The notes under the pieces are model-generated. The model ran no database searches, was not told the origin of the DNA, and was given only the letters and a program-made list of their open reading frames with translations. Source: Leptospirillum ferrooxidans C2-3 (GTDB lineage Bacteria; Nitrospirota; Leptospirillia; Leptospirillales; Leptospirillaceae). Taken from it: a stretch of 64,000 nucleotides of DNA. The stretch is from positions 837,486-901,485 of the forward strand of contig NC_017094.1 of assembly GCF_000284315.1 (NCBI RefSeq), in the 5' to 3' direction. The position numbers and the translations under genes were made by a program. Every line of letters begins with the position of its first letter. Position 1 is the stretch's first letter. Shown in pieces: positions 17,392-29,403 of the stretch.

Positions 17392-18090
17392 ATGCCTGAA
17401 GGTAAAAAAGTAAAATTAGCAAAATCGAAAGTAGAAAAAAGACCTTATCTTGTAGATGAGGCTTTGCGGCTTATTAAAGAAGTTAAATTTGCAAATTTCG
17501 ATGAGTCTGTTGATTTGGCCGTAAACCTTGGAGTTGATCCAAGGCATTCTGACCAGATGGTTCGTGGGGCAGTTCTTCTCCCAAATGGAATTGGTAAAAC
17601 AGTAAAAGTTCTTGCTTTTGCAAAGGGTGATAAAGAAAAAGAAGCTCTTTTGGCAGGTGCTGACTATGTTGGGGCGGATGATCTTGTCGCAAAGATACAA
17701 GAGGGTTGGCTTGACTTTGATACTGTCGTTGCGACTCCTGATTTGATGGTTATGGTAGGAAAATTGGGAAAAGTCTTAGGCCCCCGTGGGCTAATGCCTA
17801 ACCCGAAAACTGGGACCGTAACTTTCGATATTGGAAAAGCTGTCAGGGAAGCAAAGCAGGGCAAGGTTGAGTTTAAAACAGAAAAAGGAGGTCTCCTCCA
17901 TTTTCCAATCGGAAGAGCATCTTTTGATGAAAATAAACTGAAAGAAAACCTTCTCGTGGCAATGTCTGCAATATCGAAGGCAAAACCCCAAACATCAAAA
18001 GGAAAGTACATTCAAAAAGCTGTACTTTCTACGACCATGGGCCCTGGTGTCTTAATCGACATCAATAGTTTGTTGAAAGAGGTTATCTAA
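17392..18090 (+). CDS. rplA: 50S ribosomal protein L1
   Basis: 232 aa. The family core '[21 protein letters not shown]' and '[16 protein letters not shown]' motifs are intact. L1 binds 23S rRNA at the E-site stalk and often represses the rplKA mRNA; I did not identify its binding site here. Its stop shares one base with the rplJ start. Confidence 0.97.
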   Translation: MPEGKKVKLAKSKVEKRPYLVDEALRLIKEVKFANFDESVDLAVNLGVDPRHSDQMVRGAVLLPNGIGKTVKVLAFAKGDKEKEALLAGADYVGADDLVAKIQEGWLDFDTVVATPDLMVMVGKLGKVLGPRGLMPNPKTGTVTFDIGKAVREAKQGKVEFKTEKGGLLHFPIGRASFDENKLKENLLVAMSAISKAKPQTSKGKYIQKAVLSTTMGPGVLIDINSLLKEVI

Positions 18091-18608
18091 TGGCTACAAA
18101 ATCAGCCAAAGTTTTTTCAATTGCCCAATTTAAGAGTAAAGCTTCTAAAAGTAAGCTTACTGTTATTGCTGAATATAAGGGTTTATCAGTTAAAAAACTT
18201 ACAGCTCTACGCCGGGAATTAAAAAATAGCGGTGCAGAATTTTCTATTTACAAAAACACTATGGCTAGAATTGCCAGTGAGGGAACAGAATCCAATCTCT
18301 TGGCAAAAGACTTCAAGGGTGCAGTTGGAGTTCTTTTTGTTGAATCCAACCCAATTGGAGCTCTTAAAACCTTAGTGAATTATTCAAAAGAAAACAATTT
18401 ATTGTTGATAAAATCAGGAGTGTTTGAGGGCCAGCGCCTTGATACAAATGCGTTAGTCGCTCTATCAACGATCCCAGACAGACCTGTTCTCCTTTCTCAG
18501 ATTGCAGGATTATTGTCTTCTCCGTTGGTTAATGTCACCAGAGGTTTGCATCAAGTTATTCAAAAGCTAGCATACGGCTTAAACGAATACTCTAAAACAA
18601 AACAATAG
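18090..18608 (+). CDS. rplJ: 50S ribosomal protein L10
   Basis: 172 aa. The N-terminal rRNA-binding domain includes 'YKGLSVKKLTALRRELK' and the C-terminal helix binds L7/L12 dimers. The 1-nt overlap with rplA leaves no room for a separate L10 leader RNA, so any autoregulation must act elsewhere in this operon. Confidence 0.96.
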   Translation: MATKSAKVFSIAQFKSKASKSKLTVIAEYKGLSVKKLTALRRELKNSGAEFSIYKNTMARIASEGTESNLLAKDFKGAVGVLFVESNPIGALKTLVNYSKENNLLLIKSGVFEGQRLDTNALVALSTIPDRPVLLSQIAGLLSSPLVNVTRGLHQVIQKLAYGLNEYSKTKQ

Positions 18609-18642
18609 AAGTCTTGCCGGACTATCTGTTCGGACAATGGCG

Positions 18643-18666
18643 GATGGTAGGCTAAGAAGCCCCATC
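18643..18666 (+). promoter_or_regulatory. hairpin in the rplJ-rplL spacer
   Basis: GATGG (18643-18647) pairs with CCATC (18662-18666) and GGCT (18650-18653) with AGCC (18658-18661), with a 2-nt bulge and an AAGA loop. It precedes the rplL Shine-Dalgarno by about 20 nt. It may tune the high L12:L10 expression ratio; this is inference. Confidence 0.45.
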
Positions 18667-18700
18667 TGAATGCTCATAACAATATGAAAGGGTTTGAAAA

Positions 18701-19084
18701 ATGTCTAAAATGTCAGTAGAAGAGATTCTTGGCGGAATTGAGAATCTGACCGTACTCGAGTTGGTTGGTCTTATTAAAGGTATGGAAGATAAGTTTGGCG
18801 TATCAGCAGCAGCTCCCGTTGCTGTAGCAGCAGCTCCTGTAGCATCAGCCGCAGCTGCTGTAGAAGAGAAAACAGAATTCGATCTGATTCTCAAATCAGC
18901 CCCTGCCGACAAGAAAATCAATATCATCAAAGTCGTTCGTGAAATCACAAGTCTTGGTTTGAAGGAAGCTAAAGATCTCGTTGAGGGAGCTCCTAAACCA
19001 GTGAAAAGTGGCGTCACTAAAGAAGAAGCTAATGCAGCTAAAGAAAAGCTTGTTGCTGCAGGCGCTGAAGTAGAAGTAAAGTAA
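18701..19084 (+). CDS. rplL: 50S ribosomal protein L7/L12
   Basis: 127 aa. The N-terminal dimerisation helix pair (1-35), the Ala/Val-rich hinge (about 38-58) and the C-terminal globular domain, with '[13 protein letters not shown]', are all present. This multicopy stalk protein recruits EF-Tu and EF-G, both encoded nearby. A strong hairpin follows the stop. Confidence 0.97.
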   Translation: MSKMSVEEILGGIENLTVLELVGLIKGMEDKFGVSAAAPVAVAAAPVASAAAAVEEKTEFDLILKSAPADKKINIIKVVREITSLGLKEAKDLVEGAPKPVKSGVTKEEANAAKEKLVAAGAEVEVK

Positions 19085-19116
19085 TACAAGAATATATTCT
19101 CTAGGATCTCTTTTTT

Positions 19117-19149
19117 AGGCAGGCTTACCTGTGTAAGCCTGCCTTTCTT
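19117..19149 (+). terminator. strong hairpin after rplL (terminator/attenuator)
   Basis: A perfect 12-bp stem (19117-19128 with 19133-19144) with a 4-nt loop is followed by TTCTT. The 3' T-tract is short, so it may be a partial terminator or an RNA-processing site that lowers rpoBC expression relative to rplL, as the E. coli attenuator at this place does. Confidence 0.7.
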
Positions 19150-19434
19150 AGTCAACCCTACAAATACTAATGTCTCCTTCGTTCTAAGGGTGAGTTTATA
19201 CATCTGTCATTCCTCTTTCAATGGTACAAACCCTGTTGCGGACAGGGAAATCGGAAAAACTATATTGCTGGGTGAATCTATTTTAAGGATATTTACGCCC
19301 TTTTTCCGATATTCCTTGTATTGGGATGTATTCACGTTTTCAAACATTATGTTTGAGGCAAACCAATAACTGGTTATTCCGTCTTCGGGATAACCGGGCT
19401 TTAATGACTCAATGCTTGAACAGAGGATCTCCGA
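19150..19434 (+). promoter_or_regulatory. structured spacer/leader upstream of rpoB
   Basis: No plus-strand gene is present. Several inverted repeats occur: 19231-19236/19242-19247 (6 bp perfect); 19246-19259/19301-19315 (14 bp with one bulged base); 19340-19345/19351-19356 (6 bp perfect); and 19372-19380/19387-19395 (9 bp with one G-T). The first two share 19246-19247, so they cannot form together. A weak promoter-like pair (TTGCGG 19236, 19-nt spacer, TATATT 19261) also lies here. The structure suggests a regulatory leader for rpoBC. Confidence 0.5.
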
Positions 19435-22400
19435 ATGAATAAGAATACATCGATAGAGCGTCATTTTTTTGGGATTGGGCAACATTATTTAGATGTTCAA
19501 GATCTAATCGAAATCCAAAAAAACTCATATGAAAGATTCCTTCAACTTGAATTGCCCCCAGGAAAAAGAGAAGACTGGGGCTTACAGTCTGCTTTCCTTA
19601 GCGTTTTTCCTATAGAAGACTACAATGGGAACATCAAAATTGATTTCCTTGAGTATTCTATTGGAACGCCCAAATATGACGAACGAGAAGCGATTGAAAG
19701 AGGAATGACACATGCTGCCCCTTTGAAAATCAAAGTGCGAGTAGCATTACTGGAGAAACTGAAAGAAAACGAAAAAATAAAAGTCATTAATTCAAACAAA
19801 AATAATGAATATACATTAAAAAACCTTAAAGAACAGGAAATTTATCTAGGTGATTTGCCCTTGATGACTTCTAAAGGGACTTTTATTGTGAACGGAACAG
19901 AGAGAGTTGTTGTCAGCCAGTTGCATCGATCTCCTGGAGTCTTTTTCTCTCATGACAAAACAAAAACTAGAGTTGCTGGCACTCCTCTTTATACTGCTCG
20001 GATTATTCCCTATCGCGGTTCTTGGGTAGATTTTGAATATGATCCAAAAGATAATCTCCATATAAGAATTGATAGAAAGAAAAAATTTCCCGCAACTGCT
20101 ATGCTAAAAGCTCTTGGGATGACTTCCACAGATATTATTCGTGAATATTATCATGTGGAAAAACTGTATATTGAACCAGGTCAACCGGAGTTGGGTGTTT
20201 TTTACTCTCTTGTTCCAGGAGAAGTATTACCCTTTCAATTAAGAGATCACGACGGAATGATTTTTCGGGAAGAACATCTTCCTTCAGATCCAGTAGAATT
20301 GCTACGAACAATTAGAGATAGAAGTGATATAACTCTTCGTTACTTAGACCCTACTATATCTCTTGAAGTAAATGTTCCAGATATTCGCATTATTTCTGAA
20401 ACAAAAAATCCAGGTATTCTGATACCGCTTTCATCTTGGATTTCTGCTATTGAAAAGACCTCCTTAGCAAGTCCTGAGTTAGCAGCTCTTGTTTCCCAGA
20501 TTTCTGCAGAGCTCAAAACTAGGGCAACCTTATCATCAAATGAAACGTTAACGCCTAAAGCGCTTCTGTCTATTCTGTCTGCTACAGGAAAAGCAAATGA
20601 AGCTCTTCTTCAAGGAATTCTTCCATTTGTCAATAAGTCTAAAGAGTTTATGATCAATCAAACTATGATGGTTTATCGATACTCAGAAGTTAAAGAGAAT
20701 GATCCGATTCCGTTTCGTATGGTTTCGCGTACATATAAAGATGATGGCGATAAGATAAAAAATCAGGATGAAACCGTTGTAAATGAAAAGGAACCCCTTA
20801 CCCAACAACTAGTCGCGAAATTATCAAAAATTAACAATCTTGGAACTATTCACCACCGATCTAAGATTTTTTACCCGGTATCTATTCGTCCTATTAATAA
20901 CTCGGCTAATACGTATGCGATTCTAGAGGCAATTTCAGAAAAAGAAATTGCGGAATATTATTCAGCTTTAGAAGTATTATCTCCCGAAAATTTTTCACAG
21001 ATTTTGCTCCACCCCACCCAGCAGCTTACTGGGTCAGATGGAGAAAAAGGTCAAAAACCCACGCTTGTGAATTTATATGAGCATGGAATTCAACATATCT
21101 CGGCTTACTTGGTTCCTCACAATCAAAGAGCAAGATCTGTTATCCACCAAACCTTATCTACTGACAAGGTCGGGATGATTGATAATGAGCGATCATTTTT
21201 TCTTCGAAGCCTTAGCTCACTTAATCTGACCCCCGAAGAACTCACAATGTCTCTTGTTTCCCGTTATTTATCCTATGAAGAGATTGACGTGCAGTCAAAA
21301 AAAAGGCTGTTCAGTGTTCGGGTAAATTCTAAATCCTCTTTTAAGTTTGTGACTAATGACGGAGAACTCCTTCTCAGTGAAGGTACACTTGTAAGTCCTG
21401 AATTGTATTCAGAGTTATCCAAGGTAAGAGAAGGTACTGTCATTAAATCTAAAAATGACGAATCTCTTGTTTCTATTTCTTTAGAAAAAGACTTCTTAGG
21501 TGAAAAAATTGTCTTTTCAACTAAATCGCAAGTTACCCCAGAATCCCTTTCTGGCCGGGTTCTTCTCTTTCCTTTAGGAGAGACTAAAAAAGGAGGGTTC
21601 CTTCGGGAATCTGGGGAACAGGTTGAAATAGAAGATATTGACCTTGCCAAAAAATCTAAAATGAATATTCTTCCAATCGTGTATTTACCTAATAATAAAT
21701 CCATTGATTTGTTTATGGAAGTACTTGATCTTGGACGGAATCCATTTAGAGTTGAATCAGATCCTGCAGTTATCGAAATTTACAAAAAAATCCGGCCTGG
21801 CGAGGTTCCGCATGTCGAAACAGCAAGAGCCTTTTTCGATCAGTCATTTTTTAATACAAAGCGATATGATTTGTCCTCAGTGGGGAGATTAAAACTTAAC
21901 TCAAAACTTGGACTAAAAGAAAACCTTGCTAATCGCTTATTAACCAAAAATGACATTGTTGAAGTAATTCGTTATATGGTCGGCCTTTTAGAAAATAAAG
22001 GGGAAGTTGACGATATTGACCATTTAGGCAACAGAAGAGTTCGTTCTGTTGGAGAATTACTTGAGAATCAATTCAGAGTTGGGCTGGTTCGGATGGAAAG
22101 AGCTATTAAGGAAAGGCTAAATTTAGGCGACCCTGAGACAGTTCTGACTTCTGACCTTATCAATGCAAAACCGGTTTCTGCCATTATCAAGGAATTTTTC
22201 GGGTCCAGTCAATTATCTCAGTTTATGGACCAAACCAATCCGTTAGCTGAAGTTACTCACAAACGGCGTTTATCTGCATTGGGCCCAGGCGGATTGACCA
22301 GAGAGCGCGCTGGTTTTGAGGTACGCGATGTTCACGGCTCTCATTATGGAAGAATATGTCCGATTGAAACTCCAGAAGGTCCAAATATTGGTTTGATCAC

Positions 22401-24594
22401 TTCATTGGCAACATTTGCTAGAGTTAATGAATATGGATTTATAGAGTCGCCTGTCCGAAAAGTCGAAAACGGTCGGGTGCTTCCCGAAATCGTGTATCTT
22501 TCTGCGATGGATGGAGATAAATACATCATAGCCCAAGCAAATACCCCAGTGGATAAGACTGGGGCTTTCACTGAAGCCTATATTACTGCCCGAACCAAGG
22601 GAGACTCTACTTTAGTTACTTCAGATAGAGTTCAATTTATTGATGTTTCACCTCAACAAATTGTATCTGTCGCTACGGCTCTTATACCTTTTCTTGAGCA
22701 TAATGATGCCAATCGAGCACTCATGGGATCCAATATGCAGCGGCAAGCTGTCCCACTGTTAAGGGCTTCTGCGCCATTAGTGGGAACCGGTATGGAAAAA
22801 ATTATAGCAAGAGATTCAGGTTATGTCGTTTATGCTGAAGAAGATGGTCAAATTGTGTCTTCAGATGGCAGATTTATAACTTTGAAATATAAAAAACGAT
22901 CCAATCCTGTGACAATTCCCATGATCAAGTTTCAGCGCTCTAATCAGAATACATGTTTAAACCAGAAGGTGCTTCTTCCCGCCGGTACAAAAGTCAAAGA
23001 AGGGGACGTGCTAGCAGATGGTCCCTCAACTGAACGCGGTGACCTTGCCATGGGACAGAATGTGCTTGTCGCGTTTATGCCATGGGCTGGTTATAACTTT
23101 GAAGATGCTATTCTGGTTAGTGAACGACTAGTACAAGAAGATCTTTTCACTTCCATTCATATAGAAGAATTTGAGTTAGAGGCACGTGAGACTAAGCAAG
23201 GCAAGGAAGAGGTTACTCGAGACATTCCTAATTTATCAGAAGAAGCTTTACGAAATCTTGATGAAAGCGGAATTATAAGAATCGGAGCTGAAGTTAAGCC
23301 TGGAGATATCTTAGTTGGTAAGGTTACGCCTAAAGCTGAAACACAGTTAACCCCGGAAGAACGTTTGCTTCGTGCTATTTTCGGTGATAAATCTGCAAAT
23401 TGGAAAGACGCTTCACTTACTGTTCCCGCAGGAATCGAAGGTATTGTTGTTGACGTCAAGATTTTGTCGCGTAAGGGAGTCGATCGAGAAGATCTCCCTG
23501 TTGTTACCTCCCAGCAAGATATCAACGCTTTGACGAAGAATTATCAGGAAGAGCTAAGGGAGTTAGATCGGGAGAAAAATGAACGCATTCGAAAGTTCCT
23601 TATAGGGAAAGTCATCAAAGAGGATATATTGGATTCGGAAAGCGGTGATGTCTTACTCAAAAAGAAAAGACGCTTAACACCGGAGTTAGTAGAAAAGCTT
23701 ACAGATTTGGCAATTATAACTCTATCAGATCCCAAGGAACAAGAAGAGTTAACAGCAATCGAAACAGAAACCAAAGAGAAAATTGAGTCAATTCAGTTAA
23801 GACACGACGAAAGAATTGGAAGGCTGAAGCGCGGGGATGAATTACCTCCTGGCGTATTGAAGCTCGTCAAGGTATATGTAGCAATGAAACGTAAATTGTC
23901 GGTTGGCGACAAAATGGCTGGAAGACATGGAAATAAAGGTGTGGTCTCTAGAATATTACCATTAGAAGATATGCCTTTTCTCCCAGATGGAACCCCTGTA
24001 GATATCGTTTTAAATCCATTGGGTGTTCCTTCTCGTATGAATGTTGGGCAAATACTTGAAACCCATCTTGGATGGGCTGCTAGAGCATTAAATATACATT
24101 TCGCTACCCCCGTTTTTGATGGAGCCAGTGAAACTGACATAAAAGAACAACTTAGAAAAGGCGGTCTCCCCGAAACGGGACAATCTGTTTTGTTGGATGG
24201 GAAAACAGGTGTTCCATTTGAAAGGCCGGTTACTGTAGGTGTTATGTATATGCTTAAACTCCACCACCTTGTAGATGATAAAATCCATGCCCGCTCTATT
24301 GGACCTTACTCCTTAGTAACACAGCAACCTTTAGGCGGAAAAGCTCAATTTGGAGGTCAAAGGCTTGGAGAAATGGAAGTGTGGGCATTGCAGGCATACG
24401 GGGCTGCATCGACTCTTCAGGAGTTTTTAACAGTAAAATCCGATGACGTTTCAGGTAGAAGCCGAATGTATGAAGCTATTGTTCGAGGAGAAAATTATTT
24501 AGAACCTGGTCTACCTGAATCTTTTAACGTTCTGATTAAAGAAATGCAGAGTTTGGCACTGGATATTGAGCTCCTTAAAACAAGGGAGAAATAA
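19435..24594 (+). CDS. rpoB: RNA polymerase beta subunit with very large lobe insertion
   Basis: 1,719 aa, far longer than E. coli beta (1,342). The N-terminal protrusion is normal to about residue 233. Then about 550 residues precede 'IRPGEVP' (787-793), where E. coli has about 150. The last part of this span aligns by eye with the end of the E. coli SI1 module, so it is an enlarged lineage-specific insertion. The rifampicin cluster (from 923) matches E. coli, with Asp932, His942 and Ser947 in the wild-type state. A second, coiled insertion (about 1310-1480) resembles E. coli beta-i9. The catalytic '[12 protein letters not shown]' and the C-terminal clamp are intact. ATG 19435 has AGAGGA upstream; rpoC follows 2 nt later. 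Confidence 0.97.
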   Translation: MNKNTSIERHFFGIGQHYLDVQDLIEIQKNSYERFLQLELPPGKREDWGLQSAFLSVFPIEDYNGNIKIDFLEYSIGTPKYDEREAIERGMTHAAPLKIKVRVALLEKLKENEKIKVINSNKNNEYTLKNLKEQEIYLGDLPLMTSKGTFIVNGTERVVVSQLHRSPGVFFSHDKTKTRVAGTPLYTARIIPYRGSWVDFEYDPKDNLHIRIDRKKKFPATAMLKALGMTSTDIIREYYHVEKLYIEPGQPELGVFYSLVPGEVLPFQLRDHDGMIFREEHLPSDPVELLRTIRDRSDITLRYLDPTISLEVNVPDIRIISETKNPGILIPLSSWISAIEKTSLASPELAALVSQISAELKTRATLSSNETLTPKALLSILSATGKANEALLQGILPFVNKSKEFMINQTMMVYRYSEVKENDPIPFRMVSRTYKDDGDKIKNQDETVVNEKEPLTQQLVAKLSKINNLGTIHHRSKIFYPVSIRPINNSANTYAILEAISEKEIAEYYSALEVLSPENFSQILLHPTQQLTGSDGEKGQKPTLVNLYEHGIQHISAYLVPHNQRARSVIHQTLSTDKVGMIDNERSFFLRSLSSLNLTPEELTMSLVSRYLSYEEIDVQSKKRLFSVRVNSKSSFKFVTNDGELLLSEGTLVSPELYSELSKVREGTVIKSKNDESLVSISLEKDFLGEKIVFSTKSQVTPESLSGRVLLFPLGETKKGGFLRESGEQVEIEDIDLAKKSKMNILPIVYLPNNKSIDLFMEVLDLGRNPFRVESDPAVIEIYKKIRPGEVPHVETARAFFDQSFFNTKRYDLSSVGRLKLNSKLGLKENLANRLLTKNDIVEVIRYMVGLLENKGEVDDIDHLGNRRVRSVGELLENQFRVGLVRMERAIKERLNLGDPETVLTSDLINAKPVSAIIKEFFGSSQLSQFMDQTNPLAEVTHKRRLSALGPGGLTRERAGFEVRDVHGSHYGRICPIETPEGPNIGLITSLATFARVNEYGFIESPVRKVENGRVLPEIVYLSAMDGDKYIIAQANTPVDKTGAFTEAYITARTKGDSTLVTSDRVQFIDVSPQQIVSVATALIPFLEHNDANRALMGSNMQRQAVPLLRASAPLVGTGMEKIIARDSGYVVYAEEDGQIVSSDGRFITLKYKKRSNPVTIPMIKFQRSNQNTCLNQKVLLPAGTKVKEGDVLADGPSTERGDLAMGQNVLVAFMPWAGYNFEDAILVSERLVQEDLFTSIHIEEFELEARETKQGKEEVTRDIPNLSEEALRNLDESGIIRIGAEVKPGDILVGKVTPKAETQLTPEERLLRAIFGDKSANWKDASLTVPAGIEGIVVDVKILSRKGVDREDLPVVTSQQDINALTKNYQEELRELDREKNERIRKFLIGKVIKEDILDSESGDVLLKKKRRLTPELVEKLTDLAIITLSDPKEQEELTAIETETKEKIESIQLRHDERIGRLKRGDELPPGVLKLVKVYVAMKRKLSVGDKMAGRHGNKGVVSRILPLEDMPFLPDGTPVDIVLNPLGVPSRMNVGQILETHLGWAARALNIHFATPVFDGASETDIKEQLRKGGLPETGQSVLLDGKTGVPFERPVTVGVMYMLKLHHLVDDKIHARSIGPYSLVTQQPLGGKAQFGGQRLGEMEVWALQAYGAASTLQEFLTVKSDDVSGRSRMYEAIVRGENYLEPGLPESFNVLIKEMQSLALDIELLKTREK

Positions 24595-24596
24595 GA

Positions 24597-27500
24597 ATGA
24601 ATAATAGTTCTTTCAATGAAAATGAGAAAAACCAAATGGTTCAATTTGATAAAGGCAATGCTGGTTTTCAATTTGATCAAGAAGAACAATCATTTGATGA
24701 TAACTCCGGTCATCAGCATCCAACTTCACTCTATCGAGATCAAGATGTCCTTTCTTTTGGAGCTATTAAAATTATGCTGGCTTCTCCCGAGAGAATAAAG
24801 TCTTGGTCTTTTGGAGAAGTGAAAAAACCAGAAACGATTAACTATCGCTCTTTTAAGCCTGAAAGAGATGGCCTGTTTTGTGCCAAAATCTTTGGTCCCG
24901 TTAAAGACTGGGAATGTAATTGCGGGAAATATAAGAGGATGAAACATAGAGGGGTTATCTGCGATAAGTGTGGTGTAGAGGTCATTCAAAGTAAAGTGCG
25001 TCGAGAAAGAATGGGGCATATTGAACTGGCTTCCCCTGTGGCTCATATCTGGTTTCTAAAAGGTCTCCCATCCCGAATCGGAAATTTATTAGATATGACC
25101 ATTAAAGATCTTGATCAAATCCTTTACTTTGAGGCTTATGTTGTCACGGAGCTCGGTGATATCCTTACTCAAATGGACTCTAATCGGAATAATCTGGTCC
25201 GCAATCTTTTGGTAAAGAATCATAAGTCTATTTATCGGGTTTCCTCAGAACAAGGGGTGTTTGAAAAGATTGACGAATCTCTTACAGATGAGTTTTTAAC
25301 AAATCATGAGACATCCCCTTTTATAGCTATCCAAGACAGGGACCTTTCTTTATTTGAAGAGTGGGGTAACGTAGCATCTGATTCAAATGAAAAGCCCAAA
25401 ACAAGAAAGTCCAAGCCTAAACTAAATTCAGAGGGTTTGCCCGCACCATTAAAACCTAAGTTTCGAAACCCTCTTACTTTAGACCTCTACTCAGAAGAGA
25501 CATCTGAAGTTATAACAAGGGCTGGTTTGAAACTTCCTGAGACCTCCCTAAAAGGGGAAGTATACCTAGTCATTTTAGATGAAGAGACTTTGCAAGTTGT
25601 TAACAAGGCCATTTCTTCTAATGAAAAGCGAAGAGAAGAGTTAGAGCAAGACTTCAAAAAACACAGACCTATTCCGAAAGAAGACTTTGAAAAAATAAAA
25701 AGAGAGTTTCCTCGAGCAAATTTTAAAGGTGAAATTGGGGCCGAAGCGATCAGGACTCTTTTGCGAGGTTTAAAATTAGAAGAGCTTTCCGTAGAAATGC
25801 ATATTCAAATGGCAGATCCAATGGTTAGCTCCGCTGCTAAAAAGAAAATTGCTAAAAGACAAAAAATTGTAGAGGCTTTTAGAAAGTCTGGGAATAAACC
25901 GGAATGGATGATTCTTGATGTTATTCCTGTCTTGCCTCCAGATTTAAGGCCATTGGTCCCGTTAGATGGGGGAAGATTTGCTACCTCAGATCTTAATGAT
26001 CTCTACCGAAGGGTCATTAACCGGAACAATAGGCTAAAAAGATTGTTGGATGTATCATCTCCAACACCACAATTGATCATTCATAACGAAATTAGAATGT
26101 TGCAAGAAGCGGTAGATGCCCTCTTTGATAATGGTCGCCGAGGCAGGGTAATCCGTGGTGCAAACCGGAGACCATTGAAATCCCTCTCAGACATGCTGAA
26201 GGGTAAGCAAGGAAGATTTAGACAAAATCTTCTTGGAAAAAGAGTTGACTACTCGGGTCGAAGCGTCATTGTAATTGGACCTGAGCTTAAATTGTCTCAA
26301 TGTGGTTTGCCAAAAAAAATGGCCTTGGAGTTATTTAAACCATTCATCTTCCAAAAGCTTGAAGAAAGAGGTCTTGTTAGTAACATCAAAACAGCAAAGC
26401 GACGCGTTGAAAAGGAAGATCCTATTGTATGGGATATTCTAGATGAGGTTATTCAAGAGCATCCAGTTTTGTTAAACAGGGCACCAACTCTTCATAGATT
26501 AGGAATTCAGGCATTTGACCCGGTATTAGTTGAGGGTAAGGCAATTCGACTCCACCCATTAGTTTGCGCAGCTTTCAATGCTGATTTTGACGGTGATCAG
26601 ATGGCTGTCCATGTTCCCTTATCGGTAGAAGCACAATTGGAAGCTCGTGTTTTGATGATGTCTGTCAATAACATATTGTCTCCAGCCAATGGGAAACCAA
26701 TTATGGTTCCAACTCAGGATATGGTGTTAGGGTGTTATTACTTAAGCAAAGAGAGAAAAGGAGCTAAGGGCGAGGGTGCTAATTTTAGTTCCGCACATGA
26801 AGTTCGCATAGCTTATGATGCTAATGTAGTAGAACCTCATGCCAGAATTACCGTTAGAATTTCTTCCGAAAAATATGGAAAGAAGAGAATAGAAACTACA
26901 GTGGGAAGAGTGCTCTTTTCTGAGATACTCCCCAAAGATATCGCCTTTGAAGAAATTAATCGGGAATTGACAAAAAAAGTTCTAACAAATCTGATTGACC
27001 AATGTTATAGACGGGTTGGTCGACAAGAGACGGTTGTTTTTCTCGACCGAATTAAACAAATTGGATTTGAATTTGCTACAAAGTCAGGCATCTCAATCGC
27101 GATAGATGATATGAAAATTCCTGGTAATAAAAGCAAGGCGATTGAAGTTGCCAACAGCGAGGTTCTAGAGATAGAAAATCAATACAACGAAGGACTTATT
27201 ACGGCAGGAGAGAGATACAATAAAGTCATTGATAAGTGGGCGCAGGTCACGGAACAAGTTGCAGATGAGATGATGGAGGAATTAAAAGCGGAAGAGTTAT
27301 CTGTTCAAAATGGGATTTCGCTTGGACGGGGAACAGATCCAGTTCGCTTTAACTCTATTTATATGATGGCAGATTCTGGTGCAAGGGGCTCTGCCCAACA
27401 GATCCGGCAATTAGGTGGTATGAGAGGCCTTATGGCTAAACCATCCGGCGAAATCATCGAAACTCCAATTACTGCAAATTTCCGGGAAGGATTGAATGTT

Positions 27501-29348
27501 CTTCAATATTTTATTTCAACCCACGGTGCAAGAAAAGGCTTAGCTGATACTGCTTTGAAAACTGCTAACTCGGGTTACTTGACCAGACGTCTGGTTGACG
27601 TTGCCCAAGACGTTATTATAACCGAGGAAGACTGTGGAACGGTGCATGGAATTGAAGTTTCTGCCCTTGTCGAGGGTGGAGAAACGATTGAACCGTTGGA
27701 AGAGCGCATTCTTGGAAGAGTTGCATCTGAAGATATTTCTTCAACTTATGGAATGGTAGGCTCTAAGAAAAAAGGTCAAGAGGTTTTAGTCGCTGCTGGT
27801 GAAGAAATTAATGAAGAGAAAATAGAAAAAATTAAAGAAGCCGGCATTGATATTGTGAGAATTCGTTCGGTTTTAACTTGTCAGGCAAAAAGAGGTGTAT
27901 GTGCTGCCTGCTATGGTCGTGATCTTTCTCGAGGCAAACGTGTTGAGCTAGGGGAGGCTATCGGAATTATTGCAGCCCAATCAATTGGCGAACCAGGTAC
28001 TCAGTTAACAATGAGAACATTCCATATCGGAGGAACTGCTCAAGTAGCAAAACAGTCCGTTCATGAATCTAAGAGGGATGGTGTGGTTAGATATGAGAAC
28101 CTTGTAACGGTCAAGAACAAAGAAGGTTCTCAGATTGCAATGAGTAAAAATGGAAAGCTAGTTATTATTGGGAAAGATGGAAGAGAGAAAGAACGCTATT
28201 CGATTGTGTATGGAGCTAGAGTACAAGTAGAAGATGGGGCTACTGTTACGTTAGGTTCTAAATTAGTTGAATGGGATCCTTTTACAACTCCTATTTTGAC
28301 AGAGGTCACGGGGCAAGTTCTTTTTAGGGATATTCAAGACAGATTGACAATGAGAGAAGAAATTGATGAGACGTCGGGTCTTAAGAGCCGAGTCATTATT
28401 GATAACTCTAAGCAAAATATGCGTCCAAGAATTGAAATAAGAGAAACTGGAAGCAAGATTCGCAAAGAATATCCGCTGCCAATTGGGGCTCATATTCTTG
28501 TGGAAGAAAAAGATATTGTCTCTCCAGGAGATGTTGTTGCAAAAATTCCGAGAGAATCCACGAAAACAAAAGATATTACAGGTGGTCTGCCAAGAGTCGC
28601 GGAACTGTTTGAAGCTAGAAAACCAAAAGAACAGGCTATTATCACTGAAATCGAAGGAGTTGTTGAATTTAAGGAAGGCCGTCAGGGGAGAGGTAATAGA
28701 ATCATTATCGTTAAAAACGATCAAGGTGAGGAAAGAGAATATATTATTCCGAAGGGTAAACATATTAGTGTTCATGAAAATGATTGGGTTGAAGCAGGTG
28801 AACCATTAATGGATGGCTCTGTAAATCCCCATGACATTTTAAATGTCTTAGGCCCTCAAGATCTCATGACTTATTTAGTGAACGAAGTTCAAGAGGTGTA
28901 TCGTCTGCAAGGTGTTTCGATAAACGATAAACATATCGAAGTCATTGTCCGCCAAATGTTAAGAAAAACCAGGATTGATGATCCAGGTGATACCGAGTTT
29001 TTGGTCGGAAGCCATGTTGATAGAGGTCAGTTTGATGCGGTTAACTCCGAGATGATATCAATAGGCAAAAAACCAGCAAATGGGTCAGCAATGTTATTGG
29101 GTATAACAAAGGCTGCCTTATCAACAGAAAGCTTTGTTTCTGCAGCATCTTTTCAGGAGACTACAAGGGTCTTAACCGAAGCAGCAATTAACGGGAAAAC
29201 AGATGACCTAGCGGGATTAAAGGAAAATGTTATTGTTGGTCGATTGATCCCAGCTGGTACTGGGTTCCCCAAATTTAGAATGACAGCTATTGCTAATTCT
29301 GATGCGGAAGTAGGAAATGGAGATATTTATGAAAAAGTATCTCCTTGA
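24597..29348 (+). CDS. rpoC: RNA polymerase beta-prime subunit with N-terminal clamp insertion
   Basis: 1,583 aa (E. coli 1,407). Visible landmarks are the N-terminal zinc cysteines ('[20 protein letters not shown]'), the catalytic '[10 protein letters not shown]' with the Mg-binding Asp triad at 663-667, the bridge-helix region, the second zinc site ('CGTVHG...[13 protein letters not shown]') and trigger-loop 'MRTFHIGG'. An E. coli-like SI3 insertion follows the trigger loop. Residues 184-378, after 'YFEAYVV' and before 'GAEAIR', exceed the E. coli equivalent by about 160 aa and include a Lys/Pro-rich linker. A polar 40-residue N-terminal leader is also present. Confidence 0.97.
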   Translation: MNNSSFNENEKNQMVQFDKGNAGFQFDQEEQSFDDNSGHQHPTSLYRDQDVLSFGAIKIMLASPERIKSWSFGEVKKPETINYRSFKPERDGLFCAKIFGPVKDWECNCGKYKRMKHRGVICDKCGVEVIQSKVRRERMGHIELASPVAHIWFLKGLPSRIGNLLDMTIKDLDQILYFEAYVVTELGDILTQMDSNRNNLVRNLLVKNHKSIYRVSSEQGVFEKIDESLTDEFLTNHETSPFIAIQDRDLSLFEEWGNVASDSNEKPKTRKSKPKLNSEGLPAPLKPKFRNPLTLDLYSEETSEVITRAGLKLPETSLKGEVYLVILDEETLQVVNKAISSNEKRREELEQDFKKHRPIPKEDFEKIKREFPRANFKGEIGAEAIRTLLRGLKLEELSVEMHIQMADPMVSSAAKKKIAKRQKIVEAFRKSGNKPEWMILDVIPVLPPDLRPLVPLDGGRFATSDLNDLYRRVINRNNRLKRLLDVSSPTPQLIIHNEIRMLQEAVDALFDNGRRGRVIRGANRRPLKSLSDMLKGKQGRFRQNLLGKRVDYSGRSVIVIGPELKLSQCGLPKKMALELFKPFIFQKLEERGLVSNIKTAKRRVEKEDPIVWDILDEVIQEHPVLLNRAPTLHRLGIQAFDPVLVEGKAIRLHPLVCAAFNADFDGDQMAVHVPLSVEAQLEARVLMMSVNNILSPANGKPIMVPTQDMVLGCYYLSKERKGAKGEGANFSSAHEVRIAYDANVVEPHARITVRISSEKYGKKRIETTVGRVLFSEILPKDIAFEEINRELTKKVLTNLIDQCYRRVGRQETVVFLDRIKQIGFEFATKSGISIAIDDMKIPGNKSKAIEVANSEVLEIENQYNEGLITAGERYNKVIDKWAQVTEQVADEMMEELKAEELSVQNGISLGRGTDPVRFNSIYMMADSGARGSAQQIRQLGGMRGLMAKPSGEIIETPITANFREGLNVLQYFISTHGARKGLADTALKTANSGYLTRRLVDVAQDVIITEEDCGTVHGIEVSALVEGGETIEPLEERILGRVASEDISSTYGMVGSKKKGQEVLVAAGEEINEEKIEKIKEAGIDIVRIRSVLTCQAKRGVCAACYGRDLSRGKRVELGEAIGIIAAQSIGEPGTQLTMRTFHIGGTAQVAKQSVHESKRDGVVRYENLVTVKNKEGSQIAMSKNGKLVIIGKDGREKERYSIVYGARVQVEDGATVTLGSKLVEWDPFTTPILTEVTGQVLFRDIQDRLTMREEIDETSGLKSRVIIDNSKQNMRPRIEIRETGSKIRKEYPLPIGAHILVEEKDIVSPGDVVAKIPRESTKTKDITGGLPRVAELFEARKPKEQAIITEIEGVVEFKEGRQGRGNRIIIVKNDQGEEREYIIPKGKHISVHENDWVEAGEPLMDGSVNPHDILNVLGPQDLMTYLVNEVQEVYRLQGVSINDKHIEVIVRQMLRKTRIDDPGDTEFLVGSHVDRGQFDAVNSEMISIGKKPANGSAMLLGITKAALSTESFVSAASFQETTRVLTEAAINGKTDDLAGLKENVIVGRLIPAGTGFPKFRMTAIANSDAEVGNGDIYEKVSP

Positions 29349-29403
29349 CTCAATTAGATTGTGTCTGTAGAATGATCCGGTTTTTCAAAATTAAGGAGGA
29401 CTC

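Noticed and set aside
19207-19485. Minus-strand 92-codon frame across the rplL-rpoB spacer
   Set aside because: It begins inside rpoB, lacks a Shine-Dalgarno and resembles no family; the inverted repeats explain the spacer better.
20131-21798. Intein inside rpoB
   Set aside because: No splice-site pattern (Cys/Ser at the start, His-Asn before Cys/Ser/Thr at the end), no homing-endonuclease motif, and the insert's end resembles normal SI1.
22201-22280. Rifampicin-resistance change in rpoB
   Set aside because: The cluster residues equivalent to Asp516, His526 and Ser531 are the sensitive type.
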